A stretch of DNA of 64,000 bases from Actinomucor elegans (lineage: Eukaryota > Mucoromycota > Mucoromycetes > Mucorales > Mucoraceae): assembly GCA_026027325.1 (NCBI GenBank), contig JAMSLZ010000006.1, positions 1,736,001-1,800,000 of the forward strand, written 5' to 3'. Within the stretch, counting starts at the first letter, position 1, and each line of letters opens with the position of its first letter. Positions 45,994-56,863 of this stretch are shown piece after piece. The notes beneath the pieces are model-generated. The model was not told where the DNA came from, searched no databases, and worked only from the letters and a program-made list of their open reading frames with translations. Position numbers and translations under genes: made by a program.

Positions 45994-47254
45994 ATGGTAA
46001 ACACGAAAAGCTCAAGAAGTTATATTTAAAAAAAAGAATATTCATGTTTCGTTCAATAGTCACAAACAGCAATTCAAACTATTGAAACCAATCATGAAGA
46101 TATGATTGTAAGTTTACATATTGATACGCGTCTCGAGGATGCCTTTTTTTTCACTTGGCACTCATACAATTTCAATTTATTAGCATGATGTTCAACTCGA
46201 CTATTACTCTCGTCGTCTAGCAACGGCTTCATCTGATCATACTATCAAGATTTATAACGTGGATGGTGATAATCAAACCCTAAGTCATACCATCACCGAG
46301 TAAGGAAAACTTGCTTTTTTGAACAATCTGTGAACATTGTAGTAACCCGACGACTTTATTATTTCAGTAACACAGCTCCTGTTTGGCAAGTTGCTTGGGC
46401 TCATCCCAAATTCGGTACCATCTTGGCTTCCTGTGCTTACGATGGTCGTGTACTTATTTTTAAGGAACAAAACGGCAGCTGGACAAAGATTCACGAAAAT
46501 AACAAGCACACTGCATCAGGTAAAATACCAAAATATTTTTTTTTCCTTTTGGGTCCTGTTATTAATGAGGTTCTATAGTAAACTCTGTTGCCTGGGCTCC
46601 TCATGAACTAGGTGCTATCTTGGCCTGTGCTTCTTCCGATGGTAAGATTTCCATTCTCGAATATAAAGGTAAGATAAATTCCCTTAATTTCGTTATCCAA
46701 AAAGAAAGGACATGGCTAACAGTAACGAAACAGATGATGGATCTTGGGAGACACAATTAATCGAAGCTCATGGTATCGGTTGCAATGCTGTGACTTGGGC
46801 GCCTGCTGCTATTCCAGGCAGTCTAGTTCAAACAAATGGAGGCAATCCTACTGTGAATGTAGTGAAGAAAGTAGTTTCTGCTGGTTGTGATAATTTGATC
46901 AAGATTTGGGGATTTAAAGATGATACCAAGACCTGGCAGGAAGAGGAAACTTTGGATGGTCATTCTGATTGGGTGCGTGATGTCGCTTGGGCTCCCAATG
47001 TTGGACTTCCCAAGAGTTACTTAGCCAGTTGTTCTCAAGATAAATCAGTCTTGATCTGGACACAGGAAACACCTAAATCGGAATGGACACACAAGACATT
47101 AGGTGAAAAATTCCCTGATGTTGTTTGGCGTGTAAGCTGGTCTTTGTCTGGTAACGTGTTAGCTGTTTCTTGTGGTGATAATAAGGTCACTTTATGGAAA
47201 GAATCTTCAAAGGGTGATTGGGAATTACTTGAAACTATTGAAGAAAATGCTTAA
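45994..47254 (+). CDS. SEC13: SEC13, WD40 subunit of COPII coat and nuclear pore
   Basis: Six coding exons: 45994-45996, 46060-46107, 46184-46299, 46368-46519, 46579-46668 and 46734-47254, giving 309 residues (yeast Sec13 has 297). The coding part of the first exon is only the ATG, followed directly by GTAAAC; exon 2 then reads [16 protein letters not shown]. Six WD-type blades are visible ([94 protein letters not shown]), with the conserved [12 protein letters not shown] and DVVWRVSWS. It pairs with Sec31 in COPII vesicles and with Nup145C in the nuclear pore. Confidence 0.94.
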
Positions 47255-48099
47255 TATATATAAAATAAACCAATAAAAAACTGTATACAAGAGAGGAAAG
47301 AACGCAAACAATTAAATTACCTATTACTACTATTACTACTATTACTACAACTATTACATACTTCATAGATAGTCAATCATATCATACTACTATTATTTAT
47401 CTTGAAATAAAGTGCTATTATATAATGTAATAGTAATAATGCGCTTTCAATAAAAGTGTAATTGCTGTAGTCGCTATACCTGTCAAATCAAATTATCTAT
47501 AAGCAATCATAGCAGGAAAAAAACTGTAAATGTCATACCTGACTCTTTTATTATTGATATATATATATATTGATTATTCAGTTTTATATCTTCTGGAAGT
47601 CACTATAGTATTCATACGTTAATCTATATCGGTTTCTTCTTGCTTCTTTTGTTGAAACATTGGTTTACGTCGAGTAGTAGCAGCAGCAGCTACATATGCT
47701 GGTTTATTGAGCGCCAGTGGCTGAAATTGAATATCCATGACAACCTCCATATTATTAGAAAATTGCAACTATTTAAACTTGAATTAGCTAAGATACAAGC
47801 ATCTTTTTCGGGTAATATAGAGAACAAACATGCATTTACATTATTTTAATAATAAATCAAGATATAGAGGCGCTGTATAATTCCTCCCCTTTGAAAGCTT
47901 GTCGTTTTGAATCATCAAGCCAAGTATTTTATTTTCAATTGTACACGCAATATGTGTATACCATTTGAAAGAGGACTCAATTCCTTACAGACTGTGCTAT
48001 TAATGAATTGGGCCGCAAATTGGTATTATTTGGTATTTACATCTGGTTTATACATTGTAATAATATAAGCATTTATGAAGTGACACTAGGTATTTATCA

Positions 48100-48260
48100 A
48101 CGCAAAAATGTCTTGAAATAAGTTTAAATAGATGCGACTGTTTAGTTTTCACATAAATTAATAGCTTGATACGGCATTTAACCGGGATCATCGGCCACAT
48201 TAACAAAATACATTTTATTTTCAGTCGCCAATATGGCATATTCTGTTAATGAGGATCCAT
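48100..48260 (+). repeat. partial copy of the interspersed repeat family
   Basis: GCTTGATACGGCATTTAACC followed by GGGATCATCGGCC matches the core CTGATGTGACATTTGACC..GAGATC.GTCG. A further ATCCATAGAGATATAAATCTC about 75 nt on is reminiscent of the ATCTATAGATCTC block. Confidence 0.4.
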
Positions 48261-48329
48261 AGAGATATAAATCTCTTGGCTGATCCCAATCAAACCCAGA
48301 ACAAATAGACAAAATGATAATCAGAGTGG

Positions 48330-48331
<2 letters not shown>

Positions 48332-48376
<45 letters not shown>
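48332..48376 (+). repeat. A45 homopolymer run
   Basis: 45 consecutive A on the + strand, 52 nt beyond the stop codon of the minus-strand gene that ends at 48428. On that gene's strand it is a T-run in the 3' flank, so it is not an encoded poly(A) tail of that gene. Confidence 0.95.
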
Positions 48377-48380
<4 letters not shown>

Positions 48381-48427
48381 TATAAGATGGTAGTGTTTAA
48401 TTGTTCGCATTTAATAAAAAAAAAGGC

Positions 48428-50469
48428 TTAAAAGGTCCAATCACCCCACTCATCGTCATCTTCAACTTTGTTTTCTGACCCTTTGTTTTTACCAGTCATT
48501 TCATTGGTACTATCATTCATATCGAAATCAAGTAAATCCATATCTTTTTGTACAGTGAACGTCTTTTCAGTAGGTGAAAATAGATCAAAAGGACTCCCTA
48601 TCGCTTTTGGAGCCGATAGGTCATCAGTAATAGGCAATATGGTTTGTGTAGGTGTTAACGTTGTATTAGATGATGACTGATGAGATAAAGATTGTGTATG
48701 ATAGCTCAGCAAACCAAATGGATCGTCATCATTATCATTGGAAGTCGTCTTTATCAACTCGTCAAAACCATTGTCTTGTTCGTCAGTAAAGTCACCAAAA
48801 TCATCGTCGTCGTCATTATCGACTGCTGTACCCAAGTGCTTTGTGATAGTAGGTTCGATACAAACATCTGGCCGGTCCGTTTCTTCTGGTAATGTATTCC
48901 GGCGATTGATTGTGGCTGCAGATTCAAGTGAGATAGGGTTGACAGTAGGCACTAAAGGTTTAAAGCTACTGGCATTGAATTGCAATGACGTAGGGGATTT
49001 TAAAACTTCATCGTTGTCTGTCAAATCAAACAAATCCATACTAACGACTGTCGCTGGCTTTATTTGATTACTAGTAGCATGGAACGATGTAGGACGAGGT
49101 TTTGGATTTTCATCTTCAACGTCCAGTATGTTTAATATACTGTTACTGGAGGCTTTTGCTCGAATAGAAGAGAATGCTACTGTATTTGAGCGTCTCAGTT
49201 TGCCGATGCCGACATTATTATTTGATAGCTGTTGTTGCTGACTGGCGTCGGTAGATTGGATATTCATGTGGTTGATGACTGCTGTTGGTATAGAAGCATC
49301 TTGGTGATGATGAAAAAAACTTCTGGGTGATGTCGATGGTGTTGAAGGTGTAGGTGAAGTTGGCGATTTAGGTAAATTGGTCTTGGACAAATGAGGCAAG
49401 AACCTAGAGAGACTAAATACAGACGATCTCTTTTCTGAGGTAGGTGTCGACTAAGTTCATATATTTTAGTATATTATGATCATTGATCTAACAGTTATGT
49501 GTAACTAGTCTCTACTTACGTGATTGCTTTCTATAGTAGCAGTATTGATAGCAATATCTTCACGTCTAGGTGCATCTGCTGTTGGTGCGCTCTGGATAGG
49601 TGGATTGTTAGTAGACTCCGGACTCATAGTCTGACTACCAATATGTAACATAGTTGGCCCAGTATGCAAGATAGGTACCTAGATAACGGCTTAATTATAA
49701 GTATATACTAAAACATATTAACTCATTACCACTGATCTTTTACAGGCAAGAGCCTTTAAATGAAGTTTTTCAATTTCAGATTGGTACCATCTTACTTTAG
49801 GTATACCCGTATCATTGTCCATGTAACGCGTTACGGAATCCCATGTAAGTCGCGAATGAAGTGATCTACAATAAAACACATCAATAAGCATGTACTACCA
49901 ATGATAATGCATAATTTACTCTGGTGCTTCTTCCAATACATAAACTCTAATATTCTTCGGTGCATTGCTTGTAAAACTGTTTAATGTATGATGACCATAT
50001 ACTTGATCTAGCAGTTTTTGCCATATATCAAGTGCTTCTTGCAGCGTATCAAACACTGGGATTTTCTATTATATAAAAGTGATCAGTGCAAATCCAAATA
50101 AAAACTTCGTTACGTAAATACATGTTCTGCTAGTTGATCTTGATCAAGACGATCGAAGTCATCGTCTGTTTGGCTAAAGCCGTTAGGATCATGATCAAAA
50201 CTGCCAAAGTCATCGTCCTCTTCTTCATCAAGCAGCTGATTTTCATTAATATCTTGCTCATTAATGTGTGTATCCTCACTAAGATTATCGGCGTCGATCA
50301 CAGTATCAGGTTCTATATAGGGTAATGTCTCATCTGAGTCTAAAGCGTTCCTTGCTTTACGCTCTTGCAGTTTGCCAAGCTTCTTGTCTTTTGCCATCTC
50401 AAATGAGCAAGTTGCACTTTGAACTTTTTCCTGTTCTTTAATAGTTTCATTTTGGCCTTCCAAAGACAT
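48428..50469 (-). CDS. acidic clathrin-adaptor accessory protein, aftiphilin/Laa2-like
   Basis: Five exons on the minus strand: 50469-50122, 50065-49920, 49865-49730, 49678-49520 and 49450-48428, giving 603 residues. There is one folded-looking segment, about residues 117-210 (FDTLQEALDIWQKLLDQVYG, KNIRVYVLEEAP). The rest is disordered and acidic/Ser-rich. Repeated adaptor-ear motifs are seen: DDDFGSF (about 85-91), DDDFGDF (about 478-484) and the C-terminal DDEWGDWTF. DFGxF/WxxW motifs of this type bind the AP-1 gamma-ear in aftiphilin and gamma-synergin, and fungal Laa2 proteins share them. This supports a role in AP-1/clathrin transport at the TGN or endosome. The assignment rests on motifs, not on overall homology. 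Confidence 0.75.
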
Positions 50470-50762
50470 GATATAGATATAAAGTAATAATCTACCAAAT
50501 AATATCCATTAATAACAAAAAAAAACTATGTTTTTTTTAAAAAAAAAAGTGTATTTTAGGAAGGTGCACACACACAGAGCGAAGGGCTTATATAAAACAT
50601 TAGCGGGAAAGTAGTAAGGCCTGAGATAATAGGAGTTTGGACGTGTTACACCGCGTTTTAGCCTCATTAGATCCGCTAGAAACCCAATAAAATAGTATGT
50701 CTCGTTTCTTTTTTTTTTTTACTTTACTTTCTTTTCAGCTTTAAACACTATTTCTTTAAAAC
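50470..50762. promoter_or_regulatory. divergent promoter region of Laa2-like and fucosyltransferase-like genes
   Basis: 293 nt separate the two start codons. It contains A/T runs, a CACACACACAGAG segment (about 50567-50579) and a pyrimidine-rich block immediately upstream of the right-hand gene (TCGTTTCTTTTTTTTTTTAC, about 50702-50721). Confidence 0.35.
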
Positions 50763-52659
50763 ATGGCCTCTGATACTGCTTATCAAAGGCTCCAACCTTC
50801 AAATGAGTTGAAGGGTAGTTTACTATTTAAATATAGGCTAGCAAAAGGTTTAACCATGGTCAGTTTGCTGGCTATCATTGTTATGGCGGCAAGTTCTATA
50901 TTCTATCCAAGTAAAGTGCTCCAAAACCAGCCCCAAAAAAAAAAAATATATACACTAACTCAATTCAAAGGCTTCTCTTATACTAATAACAGTCAAGAAG
51001 AAGATTCACAAAAGGTCGGCTTAGAGGCTGACTCCTCTGCTCGCGAAGGTCGTTGTCATTTGCCTAATATCATTAAAATGCCTACAAGTCCTGACGGCTC
51101 TTATACACCTCCTACACCACATCAGTCTCTTGTTCGTGCAGTTGGATTTGCTTCTAATCAAGAATATCAAGATTACTGTAAACAATACGACACTGATCTT
51201 GGTGCTTTTACTGATGAATGGCCTTATAATCAAAATGGAGAGTGTGGTAATTGGCAAGAGCGTTATACTGCATTACATAAGAAGAATATGGAGATCTTGG
51301 AACTATACAAGGATGGAAACTTTCCCAATGATATTGATGTGGAAAACAGACCCAAGTTCATTTCTTATCTTTGTAAAGAAGTACCACCTGATAGTAACCG
51401 TGGTTGCGGTGGTTTGGCTGATAGAATGGGTGGTAATGTCCTATCACTCAAAATATAGTATGTATATTAAGATCTTTTTGTATAGGTATGATTTCTACCA
51501 TGTTCTATGCTTTGTTGACAGATCGTGCTTACTTGTTGAATTGGTCTCCATTGAATCCTTTACCTTTGGAAACTATCTGGGAACGTCCTCATGTGGACTG
51601 GTCGCACGATCCTGAGGAAATGGAAGCACTGTTCACTGATGACAAGAATCCTTTGTTGGGTTATCAAAAGGTGGATACTTTAAACAAAAAGCTCAAAGTT
51701 TTGACTGGTATCATGTTCCCTGATGGTGGCAATACCGAATTAAAGGATTTATGGAATGGCACAGTAAAGTATAATTAAAAATAGCCAAGTAACCAAAGAT
51801 ATTAACTATTGTCATAGTACGTCGAGGTTCGTTCCAATCGTGGATACATTATTCGTACTTTCCAAGTTTCGCAAAAGTATACCAAGATCTTAAACTCAAT
51901 GGGTCTCACCAAAGAAAACGCTTTCAAATGCATCACCAACTTCTTGTTCCGTCCTACCATTGGATCCAGACGTTTCTTAAATGCCTATAAGCGCTTGTTT
52001 GAAATGGAAAGCGTCTTGAGTATCGGTATTCAAGTACGCACAGACGATAATGCTTTGGCTAATCCTCAACACGACCAAAATGGATTGGAGAAATGGGGTC
52101 ATTTCTTGAAGTGTGCTGGTGAGCTTGCTAGTTACAAAAAGAAAGATCATCACAAACATATCGTGTTCTTCCTTGTCACTGATTCGGCTCATTTACGTAA
52201 TGAATTCATTGCTCTCAATAATAACCGTGAATTAGCCAAGACTTATATTGGAGAAGACATTGTTGATATCTCTAGTATGGTCATTACAGGCTTACCCATT
52301 GAACATATCGAGCCAGATCAGGTTGCCAAGTACATTAATGTGGAAGAGAAAAAAGCAGTCAATTTGCAGAGAATGTTGCCTGGTGTAAACAGTGCTTACA
52401 TGGAAAATTGGTTACTGGGTGAGACGCAATATCGTGTTATCAGTATTCAAGGCTACGGTAAAATGGCTGCCTTTTATTCAGGTGACGATAAGACTTCTAT
52501 TTCCATGCCTAAGGTAAGAATACATTTATTTAGCCCTAGTTTCGATCCATGATTAACTCTTTATATTAGCCAAGCGATAAATACCCTTTCCCCGTCTGCA
52601 ACAAGGAAGAATCTTTCACTACTTTCGACTGGCTTGCTGGAACTTGGAGTTTAGGATAA
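50763..52659 (+). CDS. type II membrane fucosyltransferase-like glycosyltransferase
   Basis: Four exons: 50763-51432, 51486-51763, 51818-52513 and 52570-52659, giving 577 residues. A cytosolic tail is followed by a signal anchor at about residues 29-48 (LTMVSLLAIIVMAASSIFY), a stem to about 90, then the lumenal domain. The segment RGCGGLADRMGGMISTMFYALLTDRAYLLNW resembles the donor-domain entry of GT37/GT-B fucosyltransferases (G-L-G-D/N-R motif followed by FLYALLTxR). VLSIGIQVRTDDNAL matches the basic GDP-fucose-binding (HxR-like) region, and HIVFFLVTDSAHLR follows. It is expected in the Golgi. The acceptor is unknown; fucose-containing exopolysaccharides and wall glycans are known from Mucoromycota. 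The short 3' exon is supported by a good acceptor and a fitting frame. Confidence 0.8.
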
Positions 52660-52664
52660 ATTAC

Positions 52665-52686
52665 TATATATATATATATATATATA
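52665..52686. repeat. (TA)n microsatellite
   Basis: About 11 TA units directly downstream of the fucosyltransferase-like stop codon. Confidence 0.85.
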
Positions 52687-52843
52687 GCTTCATACGTGTA
52701 TCATTATTTATTTCACACATAAAATATTAAATATAGACCTTAAAACAATAAGCATTCTGTCATTTCTGTTGAACAAAGAACTAAACTATAAGCTGAGCCC
52801 CAGGATAAACTGATTGCCGTAAGCCCAGATGGTGTCCGGTAGG

Positions 52844-52853
52844 TCACATGACT
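52844..52853. promoter_or_regulatory. GTCACATGAC E-box-like palindrome upstream of the eL33 gene
   Basis: GTCACATGAC is an almost perfect palindrome about 100 nt upstream of the eL33 start. It resembles bHLH-type sites (CACRTG) often found at fungal ribosomal-protein promoters. Function is inferred. Confidence 0.35.
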
Positions 52854-52952
52854 GTCCGACGGCTTTTTTTTCTGGATGGCGCATTTGCGAGAATTGGCAT
52901 TTTGTGTTTGATCTCATCAAGGAAGGTTGAAGAACCTCCTCTTTTTATCAAT

Positions 52953-53708
52953 ATGTCAGACCGGTATGTCAGATTGAATTTTGGATGAATAGAAAGAGAG
53001 AGAACTTGGATGAGTGGATAGAATGTCGATTGAATCAAGACGAAATGGATTGGATGGATGGTAGATTCAACGAGACTGATGGATCATGCGAAACAAAGAG
53101 AAAAAATTTACTAGATACAATTTTAAGAATTACCATAGCATCCAACTAATTTCACCATTTTAACAACTGAATCTTGTTACCATGGGAACAATCAACCGAA
53201 AACACACAACTGCCAGCTGTCCATGTCAATCATAAGCTGAAGATTCTTCAAGGAATTCACTCATCAGAGTTCTCTTTTCTTTTCATCAATGAATTTGCAA
53301 TGAATTCGATGACTAACTCTATTCAATAGTCTTTACAGTAAGGGCCGTGTTTTGGGTTTCGAGCGTGCCAAGCGTACCCAAAACCCTAATGTCTCCTTGA
53401 TCCAAGTTGAGGGTGTCCAAACCACCAAGGATGCTCAATTCTACCTCGGTAAGCGTGTTGCCTATGTCTACCGTGCTCAACGTGAGGTCAACGGTTCCAA
53501 GATTCGTGTCATCTGGGGTCGCATTGCCCGTACTCACGGTACTAACGGTGTTGTTAAGGCTCGTTTCCGCAAGAACTTGCCTCCTAAGGTCTTCGGTGCT
53601 TCCGTTCGTGTTGTAAGTTAATTAATATTGATATATGGGCTGAATAATGGATCTAATTATGTTCTTTTTCTTTCTTTCCTATAGATGCTTTATCCTTCCA
53701 ACATCTAA
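52953..53708 (+). CDS. RPL33: 60S ribosomal protein eL33 (RPL33 / RPL35A)
   Basis: Three exons: 52953-52963, 53330-53612 and 53685-53708, giving 105 residues (yeast Rpl33 has 107). The first coding exon is only 11 nt (ATG TCA GAC CG), followed by a 366-nt intron. Joining it gives [19 protein letters not shown], matching the eL33 N-terminus. The body has the family signatures [44 protein letters not shown] and GASVRVMLYPSNI. The last exon supplies MLYPSNI. Codon use is strongly biased, as in SSZ1, in line with high expression. The large first intron is typical of ribosomal-protein genes and could hold a regulatory or snoRNA element; I see no clear box C/D pair. Confidence 0.96.
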
Positions 53709-53929
53709 ATTAATAATGTTTTTTTATAAAAAAATAAAAAGATTGCATCAGATTTATATACTGTTAAACAACATAAAAGGACAAGAGGAATCTGCATGAT
53801 GTCTGTAGCATTAAATATATATAATTTATACCACGTATCCTTTATTTGCATCTTTCTAGAATGCTATGGTTCGAGGGTATAATTCATCAATTTAAGAACA
53901 AAAACAAACAGTTTTCTTTATATAGGTAT

Positions 53930-54360
53930 TATTGAAGTGTTAGTAGATGAAGTAGCACTTTCTGAACATGGAGTGCTAATCTGATGTGACATTTAACTGA
54001 GATGGATGGAGAGATCTAATTATCATTAGGTCGTCTCGATTTATGAAATGTATGTATTTTACAGTTAAATATTAACAATCGAAATACGACAATTATGCTT
54101 CAGTTGAGCGAAGAATTGTACATAGCAACACATTTGAGCATGACACAATAACCTGATGTGACATTTGATCGGATTCTGTCAAGAGATCTATGGATCTTCT
54201 ATTTTGTATGAAAAATGTGGAATTCTCAGCTCATCGTTAACAAGTGATACATCTTTTGTGTTTCTCTCAAGTGTTGATTTCAACAGATTTAGCAATTCAT
54301 TCTGACCATGTTCAAGTCGTCAGATGCGAAGCTAAGCTAGAGTTAGTCGATAAATGCAGG
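53930..54360 (+). repeat. two tandem copies plus a truncated third of the interspersed repeat family
   Basis: Copy 1 (about 53930-54090): GATGAAGTAGCACTTTCTGA, GTGCTAATCTGATGTGACAT, TGAGATGGATGGAGAGATCT and TTATGAAATGTATGTATTTT. Copy 2 (about 54091-54270): ACCTGATGTGACATTTGATC, GTCAAGAGATCTATGGATCT and GTATGAAAAATGTGG. Copy 3 (about 54271-54360) begins TTTAGCAATTCATTCTGACC and is cut short. This is the best-preserved cluster and the best source of a consensus. Confidence 0.65.
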
Positions 54361-55194
54361 GATGTTTTGTAATAAATAGAAAAAAAAAATTCAAAAGCAT
54401 GTCCTCAAGCTGAAAGCTTCGTATTCTGCCTTTTTTGTGGAATGCAACTTTCACATTTTTAAGCGTGTTTTTAGTGTGCGTTGTAGTTAAGATATATTTT
54501 AGAGTATACTTCAACCTAAGAACAACTACACAAGTTAAAGATGAATAATTTAAAAACAAAATAGGATAATCTATTTTTTTTAAGGATTTGATGACATACA
54601 AAATAATCTTTACATTATTCGATGAAAAATCCGATTTTATACAAGTTTTATTATTGTATTCATTATGCATTTTATCACTTACACTTTTCAAAAGTCGATT
54701 TGAACGACATTAAGAAATTTTTATTTCAAGAATGTATCCGGCAGTGATTATTTATTGATGCGTTTTGCTTGTAAATGTGATAAATCGGTTAGATAGATGA
54801 CTAGTAAATGAAGTATGCGGACGATTGCAAAAACTTGACACAGTCTAGTAAGCAAAGTGAAAAGTAGCAGGTCAGTGTGCGAGGACATACCTATCACTTG
54901 CTTATTTCTGTTTAATATAACTATTGACCCAGAACGAGAGGATGTGATATAGTTTTTAAAACTATCCTGATGTTAATGAAAAACTTCATTAATTAGTAGA
55001 AGCTCTGGGCATCGCCCTGTTTCCATATCAAATTGGAAATAAAGAACAGGATGGGTATGAAGATAAAGATATGGAAAAAACGGCCGGCGTAATAAAGCTA
55101 AATCTATGTTGAGTGCTAATAGTTTTGACTTCGAAACACACTCACATCTTTTTCTTGACTCACAAAGAGACTATTTATCATAACAAAATAGATT

Positions 55195-55330
55195 TGAAGG
55201 TTCAGTAGATGTAGTAATTCATTCTGAAAAAAGACCAATTCGCCAGATATGATACTGGACCGAGATTTAAATCATGTGGATTGACCCAATTGTGGCTCTA
55301 AAAAAATAAGCCTGTAGTTTTAAAAAGGAT
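55195..55330 (+). repeat. single copy of the interspersed repeat family
   Basis: CAGTAGATGTAGTAATTCAT then TCTGAAAAAAG, CCAGATATGATACTGGACCG and AGATTTAAATCATG match the family's opening block, core and following block, in order. Confidence 0.5.
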
Positions 55331-56729
55331 AATGTGACCTTTGCTAATATTTGAGCATGGCATATTACGATGGTAAAATTTCTGTTTCATTACTGTTTTA
55401 ATTTGGAAATACTACTATTGCTTCTTGAAGGTTGTAGTTCGCATTCAGATGCATCGAGCATAGACTATAGGCGCTATTGCTAGTCTATTTAAAAGTGACA
55501 TTGGCTTGTAAGTTGCTGATAGAAGAAGTGATTATTGAATTTGAATTGAGCGCTTTCTAACTTGTATACTTTCAGTTTATTAAAAAGTTTAGTTTCTTGT
55601 GACTAAGTTTGTTCAACGTGTTATTGGGCTAAATGTTATATGTATTCCGTTCATTACGTCTGTTCAGGTCTTGTTGCGATTTCTATCTCCTAATACACTC
55701 AAAGTCTTGGCTATTTCCGCATGTCATGTTGATATATCTTCCCTGTTTACTCTGCGCTACGTGTGACTTAGTGCTCCAGGTACCACCCATCTTCATAGTC
55801 TTCTAGTAGTGAATGCCAATGTTTGTCAAGTGCACCATGATCACAATTATTAACATTTCGTCAGCCAATAAATGCGTAGAAATAGACTGGGCCCTGAAAT
55901 CGAAAATTTTACTGCTTTTGTAATAGAAAGTGCTGACTGAAACAAGATCACCTAATAAAGTTTATAGAAAATTACATAGCAATTTTAAGATGTAGAAATT
56001 GAAAAGCACTCTATCAAGGCTTTTGATATATGTGATTTGGAACTGGCTTTTTTTTTGGGTAATCTTAGGACTGGGGAAGTTTACATGCTGAAGGTTATAC
56101 CTTCCTTTTGTATATTCCTCTTCGGAGTACTCGCCCGAAAAAAAAAATCCCCCTATCCAAGCAATAGAGAGTTATTTGCAACTTGAAGTAGATCCAACTT
56201 GAGATAAGAGGAAAATAGATGTATCCAGAAGTTCCAGTGCAAAACCAACTTGTGATTTCTCGATTATATATTGACATCGGGGAAATGCCGAGCGCCGCAA
56301 CTAATATGCTGCGTAACAGGGCTGTATGTATTGTACCGAAATAAGTAGAAATTAAACCATAATGTTTTACACAATGTTCAGTTTAAATAGGCAGCATAGA
56401 GATCGTATGACATGGCAAAGATACCTATTTATCAGTCTTCACCGACACTGAGTTTACATAGGACAGACTATGCATTTGGTTACATACGTGATACAAGAAA
56501 TTTATAAAAGAACATGAAACGCTTTGTATGATGTCCTATTTACGCTGTTATTCGGGATAGTTTGCGTATGAATAGCACAGTTTGATAGGAAACTAAAAGC
56601 AATCTAATTTCTCTAAAACAAACTAGTTGCTAGTATCATGTATCAAGAAGAAGAGAAAGAGGGTCTTGTTAGATTGCACAAAGGGAGGGGGTCGTAACTA
56701 TTTGTTTGCTGCTGCTTGTTGCTTGAGAG

Positions 56730-56832
56730 TTTTTTTTTTTTCTTTTTTCCTTTTTTTTTTTTCTCTTTTACTTTTCCTTTTTATACCTATTTAATCTTTT
56801 TTCTTTTTTTCTTCTTCTTCTTCTTCTTCTTT
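56730..56832 (+). repeat. pyrimidine tract with (CTT)n in the 5' flank of the transporter gene
   Basis: About 100 nt that are almost purely T/C, ending in about seven CTT repeats, 32 nt before the SLC35F6-like start codon. Similar but shorter tracts precede many genes in the window. Confidence 0.85.
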
Positions 56833-56863
56833 AGCTCACATATATATACTTATTTTTGATACC

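Larger units (their letters stand above)
47255..48427. other. convergent intergenic region with repeat remnant and A45 run
   Basis: No gene is supported. It holds (TAC/TAT)n-like CTATTACTACTATTACTACT near 47325-47355, a repeat-family remnant near 48100-48260 and an A45 run at 48332-48376, about 50 nt past the stop of the minus-strand Laa2-like gene. Confidence 0.5.
53709..56863. other. gene-free 3.1 kb stretch rich in repeat copies
   Basis: No gene is supported. Repeat-family copies occur at about 53930-54360 and 55195-55330. A 119-codon antisense ORF (54332-54691) is AT-driven and lacks family resemblance. From 56730 to 56832 there are long T, C/T and CTT runs that form the 5' flank of the transporter gene. 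The rest is unassigned. Confidence 0.5.

Noticed and set aside
52964..53329. snoRNA in the eL33 first intron
   Set aside because: No paired C (RUGAUGA) and D (CUGA) boxes with a terminal stem could be identified by eye.
54332..54691. 119-codon minus-strand ORF in a repeat-rich gap
   Set aside because: Rich in Lys, Asn and Phe as expected of AT-rich noncoding DNA. Overlaps a truncated repeat copy.
55640..55810. Possible relation between 55.64-55.81 kb and 23.86-23.96 kb (shared ACTCTGCG.TA.GTGT)
   Set aside because: Only one short block is shared. Too little to call a repeat without alignment.
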